This document shows positions 6,726 through 16,067 of a stretch of 44,054 bases of DNA, in pieces. The translations under genes and the position numbers were made by a program. The notes beneath the pieces were generated by a model. It searched no databases. It worked only from the letters and a program-made list of their open reading frames with translations, and was not told the DNA's origin. The DNA is from a virus, in the IMG/VR virus record IMGVR_UViG_3300006922_000049, positions 1 through 44,054 of that record. The stretch is one strand, 5' to 3'. Numbering within the stretch: position 1 is the first letter of the stretch; every line of letters begins with the position of its first letter.

Positions 6726-9700
6726 TTAATCTGGTAACTCCATGTCATACAGGATGTAATCTAATTCTGCTGGGCTACGACCGAACTTTCGACGAACTTG
6801 ATCTTCGAATTTATCAATCATATCATAATTGTCTTTAGCCTCACCGTAAGTTACCCCATACTGATAAGCCTGCTTAACCTCATCGAGATGTGCCTTACGA
6901 ACTGTTCTTCTGTTTTCAGGAAGATCTTCCCACTTCTCTCTAAAGTTTTTGTCTTTAAGATTCCAACCAAATTGACTTGCAATATTTACAGGGTAGTCTC
7001 TAAAGAATATGTTAGTACCTAATTGAAGTGCATTCAAAGGTTCTAACTCTGGATCACGTCCTGCTTTCTCTGCATCTTGTATTTCCTTTGCTCTCTTTCT
7101 TAGAGTACGCTCAATAAAAGCAATGTTGGGTGGTATGAATACTTCTTTTAAAACATAGGTGCCGGTAGTCTTATCCCAGTCTAAGTAAGAAGAAGGAATC
7201 AAGTGTCTGTAAAACCAGTTTAGATCATCGCTGTTTCTTATTGGTTGTCCGTATTGGTTCTCTCCCTTGGCTAAATTAAATACCAGTTTAACCGCCATGT
7301 TAGGATCTGTAAAGTCTGAGAGTATCTCACTGATTTGAGTGAGCCTATTGATTCCGTCACGACCATATATCAATCCCTGTATCTCATCGTAAGGATCTTC
7401 CGAACTCATGTTTACAAAACGAATCTCGCCATTCTTATTCATTTCAATAGGGACAATGTTAGCGCCTTGCATCCATGGGGGGAGTATCATGTTAACACCT
7501 CTTGCAGTTGCTGCTAATTCTTGCTCATCTTCATCTTCCTTTCCAGTTAGACTACGAACAAGTTCACCCATCATTGTGTAACCAACAGCAGACATACCCG
7601 CCATTGCTGATCCAGTAACCAGTGCTTTCGTACCGTCGAGGATATATGCTTTCTTTTGTGATGGTGTTAAACTTTCATTAGTTGCACCCTCTCTTATATC
7701 ACTTACTGCATTTTGATATACAGAAAGAAAACTACGGAACGACTCCAGTCTAAACGAAAGGAAATCCCCGAAAGGACTTTGCATAACGCCTCTGAAAGCA
7801 GGGTGTATACGTGACATTGTCGGGAAGTTTTGTTTTACTCTCTCCGCTGTCATCTCGTTTACTTCGTTTTGCTCTTGAGGATTTAACTCACTAAATGGTT
7901 TGCCTTCTGGATTAGAGGCTAAACGCTTCGCAAAGTTCTCTCTCTTCGCAAGGAAGCCTACTAATTTAGTATAGTCATCTATTGCACCGTACTGATATGC
8001 TAAGTCTTTTGATTTTTGTTTCATCCACCCCCATGCTTTATTGGGGTTCTCTCCACTCATCTGAGAATAGAAAGAATTATTGATGTTCTCAAACATAGCC
8101 AGACTAATAGAACTACCAAATAGTCCGTACTTAGCCGCTGTCTCAAAGTGTTCTTGTATTTGGGGGTCAGTGTACTCCCCGTCCTTCATTTTCTTTAGTC
8201 GTGTCCTTAGATCTTTTATAACATTATACCCACCTAAGTTCTCTCCAATAGGAAGTATACCATTAGCAGCCAGGAAATACCAACCACCCATGATGTTCTT
8301 TCTCCAGGTAGGTAGGTTATAGAGCACCCGTGTTCTACGCATTTGCAATAGGATACCATAGTAGATTCGCATACCCTGGTTCTTTGCAGCATACAGTGGC
8401 GTCATCTTTAAGGCTTCTACAAAATCATTATTAATAGACTGACCTTTAAGAGGTGAGTTGTTATCTTGAACTGATGTATAGTTTTCTCTAAAGTAAATCT
8501 CTATAGCATCACTTAATTTTTGGAACTGATTAAAATTAGTCGGCTCAATTACCTTGTCGACTTTACCCTCGACAAACATTACTTTAGTCTGGTACTCTTT
8601 TTCTTTATACTCAATCCCTATTCTGTCATAGAAATCTGTAAGCGACTCGTCTCTTCTTTTTAAGCCCAGGCCTTCTGCTAAATATATCAGTTCTTTTTGT
8701 GATCGTGCAGAGACCTCATTGACGTCATTCATGTATACCGGCAACGTATCTCCTTTCTTATCTAATAAATAGATTCCATTCATGATCGCATTAGCAATAG
8801 CCTTAGTAACAATTATGTCACCTGTGCCTGCGTTTTGCCCTGCCTTGTTTACTCTTGAAACTAATCCATACTGCCCATAGATATTGGCTAAGTTGTTTAC
8901 AGTGGTAGTAAACTTTATAAATGGATTTCTTTCCTCGCCTAAAAATGTTCTTAATTCAACGGGTAGATCCTGCTTACCCTTAAAGGATCTCGTAGGCACT
9001 CTAAGTCCACCCAAACTGTTGTCTTTAACAAAACCATTGTCAGCATTATTAATGTTTTGACGAGACGTTATCTGTATGTCTTTAATGTATTTCCGTACCT
9101 GGGCCTCAATCGCAGGGGCCTCAACTTTGTCTATATAAGCGAAAAGCCCTTCGTCTGTATCCCAACGTAAATTTTGCGCTTGTATTTTTTCAGCAAGAAA
9201 TGCAGCATCTATTTCTTCTTGTATTGTTTTTAAATCTTTTTCAGAAAATGCTTTAAGGTTTTCTGTCGCTGTTACAAGTGCCGAAGTGTTACCCTCTTTT
9301 GAAAGATCTTTTATTCCCTTGTTTAAAGATTTCTTCTTGGCCTCTACATATTTTTTAACATCATCTGGTTTACGCGGATCAAGTTTCATTTCCCGCATTT
9401 CAGCCAGGACTTTCATCCCTTCTGGAGCAAGAGTTAATTGATCGCTTAACTCTATAAACACCTCTTCCAAGGCTTCCAGTACCATTACCTGCTCTGCCGC
9501 TTTCCCTAACTCACTATCAAACTTAAAATCAGGATCGGTAAACGCACGATAAGTTGTGGTGCCATAGAACTGGGAATTATCTTTTATGATATCTATCAAC
9601 TCATCAGGAAGTACATCAAACATAGGGTCAGACTCAAACTGTCCCTGGTAAAAATCTCTAATTTGTTTCATGATACTTACTTCCTGAGCAAGTGTCTCAT

Positions 9701-12700
9701 TAATCTCTTTTAATCTTGCAATCCCTTCGTCCCTGGTCTTCTGATCTTCACCAAACAAGAATGCATCTGAGGCCTCATAGACTTCATCGCGCTGTTCTGG
9801 TGTCATCTTATCAGTAATCTTCCGAACATTTTTAAGTCTATTGGCAAGGTTCTTTAGATATGGTATGTTAGCAGACTGTTTGAATTCCATCGCAGATAGA
9901 ACCTCTGCTCTAACTTTTCTAAGACCAGTGTTTAATTTTTTTTCTAATCCTCTTGTAATACTACGAGTCTTATCCTTTATACTTTTTAAAAGTTTTTCTG
10001 CGGGGTCAAGTGTTCTATCATAGTTTTCAGGATCAGGTAGACTCGCAGCATTTTTTGCCTCACTAAGACTGCCCATTTCATCATCAGGACCAAACGTCAT
10101 CTCTTGTCTTGTTCTTTGGAAACGCTCTGTTCTTAGAGCCGCAGGCTGTGAAACTTCTCTAACATCAGCACCAAGACGCATAGCCTCAGAGGTTCCTTTT
10201 AAATAGTTAGCAAGATCTTGAGCCAATGAAGCATCCACCAAGTCTTGTTTTATTTTACCTGATTTAGTTTCAATGTCAAAATTTATAGTGCCGCCTGTAG
10301 CCTTTCTGATTATATTACCTATAAATGCCTTTAGTTGTTCTAAGAAAGATGGATCAAACTTAATGTTTTTATTCGCGAGAAGACCAGACAACTGAACCAT
10401 GAATTCCTCAGAAGGTAGTGTACCAGTAACATCATCTGCATCTGCATATCTTTTTGCAAAATCATTTAATTGCTTAACATCTGACTCTGCGAGTTGACGA
10501 ATCACTAACTTTCTTAACTGATTGTAATCAGATAGGTTCTCCCCAAAATGCTGATTTAAAACATTGTGAAAGATTTCATGATACGCTGTTTGGATACCCG
10601 TAAACTTCTCCCCTGCTCCACGGCCTTGAGCCTCGCCATAAAGAGAAGTTTCCACTGGTACTTCTAATGCTATTTTACCTACATTTTTTACACTGTTTTT
10701 GTAACGCGAGGTTTTTCCATAAGTTGCCCGTTGCTCATCCTTCGGTATTTTATTACCCTCTATATCTATATCCTCTCTTCCAAATCCAACACGGTCAAGT
10801 GCATTTTGATATCCCTCTCTACCGAAGCCAATAATAAACATCTTTGCTTCGGGTATTGACTTGCGATATGACTCTGAAGCAAGAATCATATTTTCTAAAT
10901 ACTCTCTTTCCCCGGCTCTGAACTCACCTTCGTCTAAAGCACGACGTAAAGCAGCAGCATCGTTAGGGTCATAAAGATTAAGGCTTTGGCCCTCTCTATC
11001 TTTTATGTTTAAGAAAGATGATGAGCGCTCAGTTGCTTCCCCTTCAATTAATTCTCCTTGCGTTTGCCCTTCTTCTTCACGCGCTTGAAGTATTCCACTA
11101 ACTGTAACCGGCGTTGCGCTTCCTTCAGTGTCGGGTACGTCCCCAAGTTCTTGCCTTGCTTCGATGTCACCCTGTACTTCTTGCCCACTTGCTTGATCAT
11201 TGCTTGATGTTTTTCCGGTTATTGTTTCTTTAATCTCAGCCTTTAGTTTTTTATTTTCTTCACGAAGAACATTTGAAAGTTCAGGGTTGGCCCCTTGAGT
11301 AGAGATTGTTTGGTCGTTGACCATTATCATAGCCAACTTTGCCTTTACTTCTTTTCGGGTTTCTTCATCAAGGGCTAAGTAGTTCTCAGAAAGGTCAGCC
11401 TTTAGATCATACTTCTTATCTCTAAGTTCTCTAAGTTTTTGTTTCTTGACACGGGCTTCATTTTTGTCTACTGGTTTTACAGCCTCAAGTTCTTCTATCT
11501 CTGTATTTAGTTTAGACATCTCCGGTATAGCATCTACCGCATTGCTGGCCTCTACTACATCACTTTGATTCTCCTTAGCCTTTATGTTGTCAGCATACTT
11601 TAACTCTCCTGGAGTTTTGTTTATACGACCCGCAAGGTTGTATGCCATCACAGGAGCAGCCGGACCTAATTCAGCGAATGCTTCAAGAGCAATGTCACGA
11701 GGACGTATCTTTTCACCTGCAACCAACTGTCCAGAAAGTTCTCCACCTGCACCAAGTGCACCTTGAGTTAATGTTTCTGCTGCTAAGATTTTAGCGGCTC
11801 TGTTTGTTGCTGATTTAGATATGTTTTTTACAACGGTTGTTCCGACCTTACCGCCAATACCCCCTGAGATAGCATCGAATATTGCAATAGGAATACCCCT
11901 CTTTAGCCCTTTCTCGCGAGCACGATCCATGAGTTCTTCATCCTCAAATGCAAATGCTAATTGATCACCGTCTGTAACATTTACACCTTCTTCACGGATG
12001 ACGTCCATCAAAGAATGAGCATACTCAATTGCTAAAGATGATGCGCCAAAGAAACCAGAGACAGCACCAGTACCTGCACCAAGCGCTGTTCCTACCCCTG
12101 GCACAACAGATCCTATTCCTGCTCCAGTACCGGCTCCAGCCGCCGCACCAGTAAGACCAGTCTCGATACTCGTTGCCATTGATATTAAAGATTCGGGTAT
12201 TGCCCGAACTACATCACCAGCAAAATCAAAAACAGGGTTCTCCTCACCTGTTTTCTTTACTCCATCGCGTTGCATAATGCTGTTTAGGTACGCAATGTTT
12301 TCCCAATTCATGTATCCAGTTGCCTCACCCTTGGCTATCTCAGCAGCCAGACGTCCTGAAGCAGCCCCTCTGTTCCATAGGCGACCAAGCATATTAGGAT
12401 TATCATCAATGATAATACCCATGCCTTCTTCGCGCGGGTCATCCCAAACACGAGAGCCTAAAGTTTTATAGTAATCCTTTGCTAAGGCTACGAATTCAGG
12501 ATTGTCCTGAAACTCTTGCTCAATTTGAGAAAGGTTTACACCACGATCGTATGCATTTGATAAAGATGTAAGACCGTCCTGTAAAAGAAATCCAGAGTTA
12601 GAGTCGACTGCTGTAGAAGGAGATGCCATAGTATCTTGAACCGATTCTGATTCTGATACCACGAGATCTCCTGCCTGTGAACTTTCCGAAGAGTCTTTTT

Positions 12701-12842
12701 TTTTTAAAAAGAAATCTTCTGCAACTTGTAACGCCCCCTGTTCTACATTAGGATCATCATTTAGAGCCTGTTGAATTTGCTCCAGTGTAACACCACGATC
12801 GTAAGCCGCTTGCAATACTGATAGTAAGTCTTGATCTTCCAT
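6726..12842 (-). CDS. very large internal virion/ejection protein with HExxH motif
   Basis: A 2038-residue late protein. The N terminus holds two related segments with AYDRGV[TN]L (residues about 5-46 and 91-127). Residues about 225-270 are Gly/Ala-rich (GAAAGAGTGAGIGS...), a glycine-zipper-like stretch fit for membrane insertion. At 755-759 is HEIFH within TAYHEIFHNVLNQHF, with acids at 812-813 (LPSEEF), the layout of a zincin metalloprotease. The long C-terminal half is helical with a hydrophobic Gly-rich patch. Podovirus ejection proteins (T7 gp16-like) are of this size, ride inside the capsid and enter the host envelope with the DNA; a proteolytic activity could replace the usual transglycosylase. 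Placement after the tail genes and before lysis supports a virion role. Exact family not recognised. Confidence 0.7.
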   Translation of the reverse strand: MEDQDLLSVLQAAYDRGVTLEQIQQALNDDPNVEQGALQVAEDFFLKKKDSSESSQAGDLVVSESESVQDTMASPSTAVDSNSGFLLQDGLTSLSNAYDRGVNLSQIEQEFQDNPEFVALAKDYYKTLGSRVWDDPREEGMGIIIDDNPNMLGRLWNRGAASGRLAAEIAKGEATGYMNWENIAYLNSIMQRDGVKKTGEENPVFDFAGDVVRAIPESLISMATSIETGLTGAAAGAGTGAGIGSVVPGVGTALGAGTGAVSGFFGASSLAIEYAHSLMDVIREEGVNVTDGDQLAFAFEDEELMDRAREKGLKRGIPIAIFDAISGGIGGKVGTTVVKNISKSATNRAAKILAAETLTQGALGAGGELSGQLVAGEKIRPRDIALEAFAELGPAAPVMAYNLAGRINKTPGELKYADNIKAKENQSDVVEASNAVDAIPEMSKLNTEIEELEAVKPVDKNEARVKKQKLRELRDKKYDLKADLSENYLALDEETRKEVKAKLAMIMVNDQTISTQGANPELSNVLREENKKLKAEIKETITGKTSSNDQASGQEVQGDIEARQELGDVPDTEGSATPVTVSGILQAREEEGQTQGELIEGEATERSSSFLNIKDREGQSLNLYDPNDAAALRRALDEGEFRAGEREYLENMILASESYRKSIPEAKMFIIGFGREGYQNALDRVGFGREDIDIEGNKIPKDEQRATYGKTSRYKNSVKNVGKIALEVPVETSLYGEAQGRGAGEKFTGIQTAYHEIFHNVLNQHFGENLSDYNQLRKLVIRQLAESDVKQLNDFAKRYADADDVTGTLPSEEFMVQLSGLLANKNIKFDPSFLEQLKAFIGNIIRKATGGTINFDIETKSGKIKQDLVDASLAQDLANYLKGTSEAMRLGADVREVSQPAALRTERFQRTRQEMTFGPDDEMGSLSEAKNAASLPDPENYDRTLDPAEKLLKSIKDKTRSITRGLEKKLNTGLRKVRAEVLSAMEFKQSANIPYLKNLANRLKNVRKITDKMTPEQRDEVYEASDAFLFGEDQKTRDEGIARLKEINETLAQEVSIMKQIRDFYQGQFESDPMFDVLPDELIDIIKDNSQFYGTTTYRAFTDPDFKFDSELGKAAEQVMVLEALEEVFIELSDQLTLAPEGMKVLAEMREMKLDPRKPDDVKKYVEAKKKSLNKGIKDLSKEGNTSALVTATENLKAFSEKDLKTIQEEIDAAFLAEKIQAQNLRWDTDEGLFAYIDKVEAPAIEAQVRKYIKDIQITSRQNINNADNGFVKDNSLGGLRVPTRSFKGKQDLPVELRTFLGEERNPFIKFTTTVNNLANIYGQYGLVSRVNKAGQNAGTGDIIVTKAIANAIMNGIYLLDKKGDTLPVYMNDVNEVSARSQKELIYLAEGLGLKRRDESLTDFYDRIGIEYKEKEYQTKVMFVEGKVDKVIEPTNFNQFQKLSDAIEIYFRENYTSVQDNNSPLKGQSINNDFVEALKMTPLYAAKNQGMRIYYGILLQMRRTRVLYNLPTWRKNIMGGWYFLAANGILPIGENLGGYNVIKDLRTRLKKMKDGEYTDPQIQEHFETAAKYGLFGSSISLAMFENINNSFYSQMSGENPNKAWGWMKQKSKDLAYQYGAIDDYTKLVGFLAKRENFAKRLASNPEGKPFSELNPQEQNEVNEMTAERVKQNFPTMSRIHPAFRGVMQSPFGDFLSFRLESFRSFLSVYQNAVSDIREGATNESLTPSQKKAYILDGTKALVTGSAMAGMSAVGYTMMGELVRSLTGKEDEDEQELAATARGVNMILPPWMQGANIVPIEMNKNGEIRFVNMSSEDPYDEIQGLIYGRDGINRLTQISEILSDFTDPNMAVKLVFNLAKGENQYGQPIRNSDDLNWFYRHLIPSSYLDWDKTTGTYVLKEVFIPPNIAFIERTLRKRAKEIQDAEKAGRDPELEPLNALQLGTNIFFRDYPVNIASQFGWNLKDKNFREKWEDLPENRRTVRKAHLDEVKQAYQYGVTYGEAKDNYDMIDKFEDQVRRKFGRSPAELDYILYDMELPD

Positions 12843-12855
12843 TTATATAAATTTA

Positions 12856-14889
12856 TTAATCAACAAAGAATTCTTCATCTATAAATTGTGCGTCCGCAAA
12901 GAAAGGCCGCATTTCATTTCTAACAATGTCTCCTATTGCATTAGCCAGAGGTTTCCCAGTTGGCATAACACCACGATCAAATCTCTTTCTTAATCTCTTT
13001 ATTAATTCATCTTGATATTTACCAATCGCGTTGGCTTTACCCTCTTCACTAAGACGATCGAATCCTTTCATTGATGTAACCTCGAAATTAGCATTATCCT
13101 CAGTCGTAAGCATCAACTGATTTTGTATATACTCTTCCTCTTCTTTTGTTTTTGCTTCTTGACCACGTCGTTCTTGCTGATATCCTGAACGCTCATCTGC
13201 AAGTATTAACTCCGTAAAGGGTTTTGCTAACCTACCTTTTGCAGAACCCATTAAACGATCCCAATCTTTTTGACCACCATAGTTTTCTTCTATGTATTTT
13301 TGTTCTGCTAAATCCATAGCAACTCTACTGGCATCTTTTCTGGTCATGATGCCACCAAGGTCTAATCCTTCTGGTAAAACTAATGACGCTTCCTCAACAG
13401 TTTCTTCTGCAACAGGTGTTTCAGCAGGTATTCCCTCTCCATCTATTCCATTAAGTCTGTTATCAATGTTGCTTATTATACCCGTCGCTGTTGGCATAAT
13501 AACCTGATCTTCTGTGACAGGAGCAACTTGGTTCTTCGTAGGGAAGATATTCTCTGTCCAATATGCTGACATACCTTCAAGGTCACTACTTATTCTGTCT
13601 ACTGCTTTTTGTCCTCCTTTGATTCCTTCATTTTTGATATCCTCAAAATCAACAATAGTTCTTACACTCTTTTTCTTTCCAGCAACCTCTTGATTAAAAC
13701 GAAGAGACACTAACTTTTCTCCGTTTGGACCTATAGCAAGAGACTCTACAGTGTATACATTGTTATCTCCCTTTCTACTTACAATAGTAGGCTGGCTGTA
13801 ACTTACGTTTTTAAAGAGATCAGTTTGAGCCTGTGCTATACCATCGTCTCCATACTTCTCTTTATAATCTTTGCGAGACTGATTGGTTACCTTTCCTCTT
13901 TCATCTGTACCATATGCGGGAACATATTCTAATGCACCTACTTGGAAGCCTTGAGCACCAGCATCACCGCCAGCACCATCCGCACCTTTATATCGAGCCT
14001 TTGCCGCAGCCTTAATGTTTTCTTTCTGAGCAAACTGACGCATCTCAGCACGCGCTTGTTCCGCCGCTGTTGTTATGTCGTCCGCTAATAAATTAGTAAC
14101 AGCGTCTGTCACATATCCTGCATATTGCTGTAGGTATTTTAGTCGTTGCTCTTCACTTAACTGATTTAGTTTAGAGTAATCTGTAAGGTCTTGGTCTAAT
14201 GCACCTAACTGACGCATAGAAAAAGCAATAGCCTCGTTCTCCTGTTCTTGAGATATTTGATTACCGTCAAACCACGCTGTTACAGTTTCAGTAATTGAGG
14301 CTGGATCAATCTGACCGCTCTTAGCCATGTCGTAGAAACGATTAATACCCCCACCTTCAGTCTTTAACTTCTTTAGTATGTCACCAGCCACAGACATTGG
14401 AGCCATCTCTGCTACTTCAAACCTGCGGTAATCGTTTGGATTAGGCAGGTCTTGCATTATCTGTGGTAATTGACTCAATGGTATTTGAGTATCTCTTGCG
14501 ACGCCTAATGTTTCTATGAGCGCACCAGGATCGTTGAATGATTTTGGATCTGCCATGATCGACGCTTCGAAATCATTAATGCGTCCAGTGTAGTCAAGTG
14601 CATTTGCTGCAAGATCTTTGTAAGCATTATAGTTTCGCTGTAGTCTGGCTTTACCCTCAAAAGACATGTCGCCTTTATCTAACTCTGCCTTGATAGTATC
14701 GTCATAAACTTTTTGAAGTTCAGCCTTTACTCCGGGAGCAAAAGCACCACGCTCTTGCTGAAACTGATTTAAGTAATCTAACTTTCTTTGCTCTTCCAGT
14801 TCACGGCGTTGTTTAGAGCGCTCATATATAGCACCATAATCAACAGACGGCATCTGGCCTATTGCCATAAATTGGGATGTATCAGCCAT
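12856..14889 (-). CDS. putative internal virion (ejection) protein, 677 residues
   Basis: A largely helical, charged protein (for example YERSKQRRELEEQRKLDYL near the N terminus) with alternating Gln/Glu/Lys-rich helices and no enzymatic motif that I can see. The start overlaps the stop of the upstream gene by one base (TAATG) and the next gene starts 14 bases after its stop. Three consecutive large helical proteins after the tail genes match the internal core/ejection set of podoviruses; function is inferred from that position. Confidence 0.6.
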   Translation of the reverse strand: MADTSQFMAIGQMPSVDYGAIYERSKQRRELEEQRKLDYLNQFQQERGAFAPGVKAELQKVYDDTIKAELDKGDMSFEGKARLQRNYNAYKDLAANALDYTGRINDFEASIMADPKSFNDPGALIETLGVARDTQIPLSQLPQIMQDLPNPNDYRRFEVAEMAPMSVAGDILKKLKTEGGGINRFYDMAKSGQIDPASITETVTAWFDGNQISQEQENEAIAFSMRQLGALDQDLTDYSKLNQLSEEQRLKYLQQYAGYVTDAVTNLLADDITTAAEQARAEMRQFAQKENIKAAAKARYKGADGAGGDAGAQGFQVGALEYVPAYGTDERGKVTNQSRKDYKEKYGDDGIAQAQTDLFKNVSYSQPTIVSRKGDNNVYTVESLAIGPNGEKLVSLRFNQEVAGKKKSVRTIVDFEDIKNEGIKGGQKAVDRISSDLEGMSAYWTENIFPTKNQVAPVTEDQVIMPTATGIISNIDNRLNGIDGEGIPAETPVAEETVEEASLVLPEGLDLGGIMTRKDASRVAMDLAEQKYIEENYGGQKDWDRLMGSAKGRLAKPFTELILADERSGYQQERRGQEAKTKEEEEYIQNQLMLTTEDNANFEVTSMKGFDRLSEEGKANAIGKYQDELIKRLRKRFDRGVMPTGKPLANAIGDIVRNEMRPFFADAQFIDEEFFVD

Positions 14890-16031
14890 TACTTAAATTG
14901 TTCTTTACTTAGCAAGTTACGGACGAACTCATGTAGTTCACTATTACCTTCCTTAGAAAGTTCTAATAATTCCTCTGCTTGCTCTGGGTTAAATATATAT
15001 TCTCCACCAGTCATCTCACCAATCTTGTCTCCCTCTTGCACAATGTCAATTGGATTTTCTTCATGATCAAATTCACCTGGTGTTTTTTCTGCTCTGTCTA
15101 ATTCTCCACCTTCGCTCATAGGCTGGTTCAACAGACCCATGATTTCTTCTTCTTGTCTATCTTCGAAAGTACTAACTCTGTTAGCAAGAGCATCTAAACT
15201 GTTACTTGTTGCCTTAGCACGACTCTGATTTAAAAAGTCATATTCTGCCTGGGTATCAAATGAAGTATCAATGTCTTGTACTCCAACAGGTGAAGGAGCA
15301 TAGTTACTTGCATTGACTTCGTACTCAGGTGTTAAATTGAGGCCGGCGCCCTTTCTACGTACTGCAATATCAGACGCTCTGTTTACTCCAGCCATACTGC
15401 TTCCAGGAATATCCATTGCACCAAAAGCATTTGTCATTGGCATACTGGCTTGATCCATAACCGCCTGTTTCTCTGGAGTTATTGTTTCTTCCGTCATAGT
15501 TTCAACAACATCATCAGTGCCCTTTCCTTTTTTACCAATGCCTCCAAGTAGGCCGGCTGTTCCTCCGATAACGTCAGATACACCGCTTAAAGTTACAGAG
15601 CGAGCAGCATCTGCCGCACGTTGTAATCGAGCAAGGTTGGCATTTACACCTACGTTAGCATTTGCTAAGTTTACTTTGTCTTCAAGTTGAGACGCTCTTG
15701 CACCTAATGACCCAAATCTATCTAAAGCACTTCCGGTGGTTAACTCTGTTGCTCTAAGTAATGCAGGAGTTGCTGCCTGCAATGCACGAGAGCCACCAGT
15801 TGCCCCAATCTGCTGGGCTTGTGTGGCTTGGGAGCGTAACGCTGCATCTATTGCTGATTGTGAATCAGACTCTTGACGAGCGATTCTTTGTCGTGCAGCC
15901 TGTGAACGAATAGGTCCCATGGCAGTTTGATCAGCCTGCGCCATTTTTCTTTTAGCAAGATTTTCCTGATACAATCCGTATCCGGTTTTTGCTAAACCTG
16001 CACCAAGGTTAATTAAAGGTCCTATTGCCAT
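14889..16031 (-). CDS. putative ejection/internal virion protein with GGEYIFNP C-terminal motif
   Basis: A 380-residue protein. The N terminus (MAIGPLINLGAGLAKTGYGL) is Gly/Ala-rich and amphipathic, followed by Gln/Ala-rich helices. The C terminus carries GEMTGGEYIFNPEQAEEL, a motif I associate with phage ejection or tail proteins (TGGE...NP...). It begins just after a promoter-like element and is coupled to the next gene by TAATG. The combination of membrane-active N terminus and helical body suits an early-ejected protein that helps form the channel across the envelope; this is inference. Confidence 0.55.
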   Translation of the reverse strand: MAIGPLINLGAGLAKTGYGLYQENLAKRKMAQADQTAMGPIRSQAARQRIARQESDSQSAIDAALRSQATQAQQIGATGGSRALQAATPALLRATELTTGSALDRFGSLGARASQLEDKVNLANANVGVNANLARLQRAADAARSVTLSGVSDVIGGTAGLLGGIGKKGKGTDDVVETMTEETITPEKQAVMDQASMPMTNAFGAMDIPGSSMAGVNRASDIAVRRKGAGLNLTPEYEVNASNYAPSPVGVQDIDTSFDTQAEYDFLNQSRAKATSNSLDALANRVSTFEDRQEEEIMGLLNQPMSEGGELDRAEKTPGEFDHEENPIDIVQEGDKIGEMTGGEYIFNPEQAEELLELSKEGNSELHEFVRNLLSKEQFK

Positions 16032-16052
16032 ATCTCATGTTTTTTTATCCTA

Positions 16053-16060
16053 CAAAAATA
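16053..16060 (-). promoter_or_regulatory. TAnnTTTG -7 element before ejection genes
   Basis: Reads TATTTTTG on the minus strand, in the 36-base gap between the 1686-residue tail gene and the 380-residue gene, 21 bases before the latter's ATG. It matches the Bacteroidota -7 consensus. It could give the internal-protein genes a separate transcript. No -33 match is seen. Confidence 0.45.
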
Positions 16061-16067
16061 AGGATTA

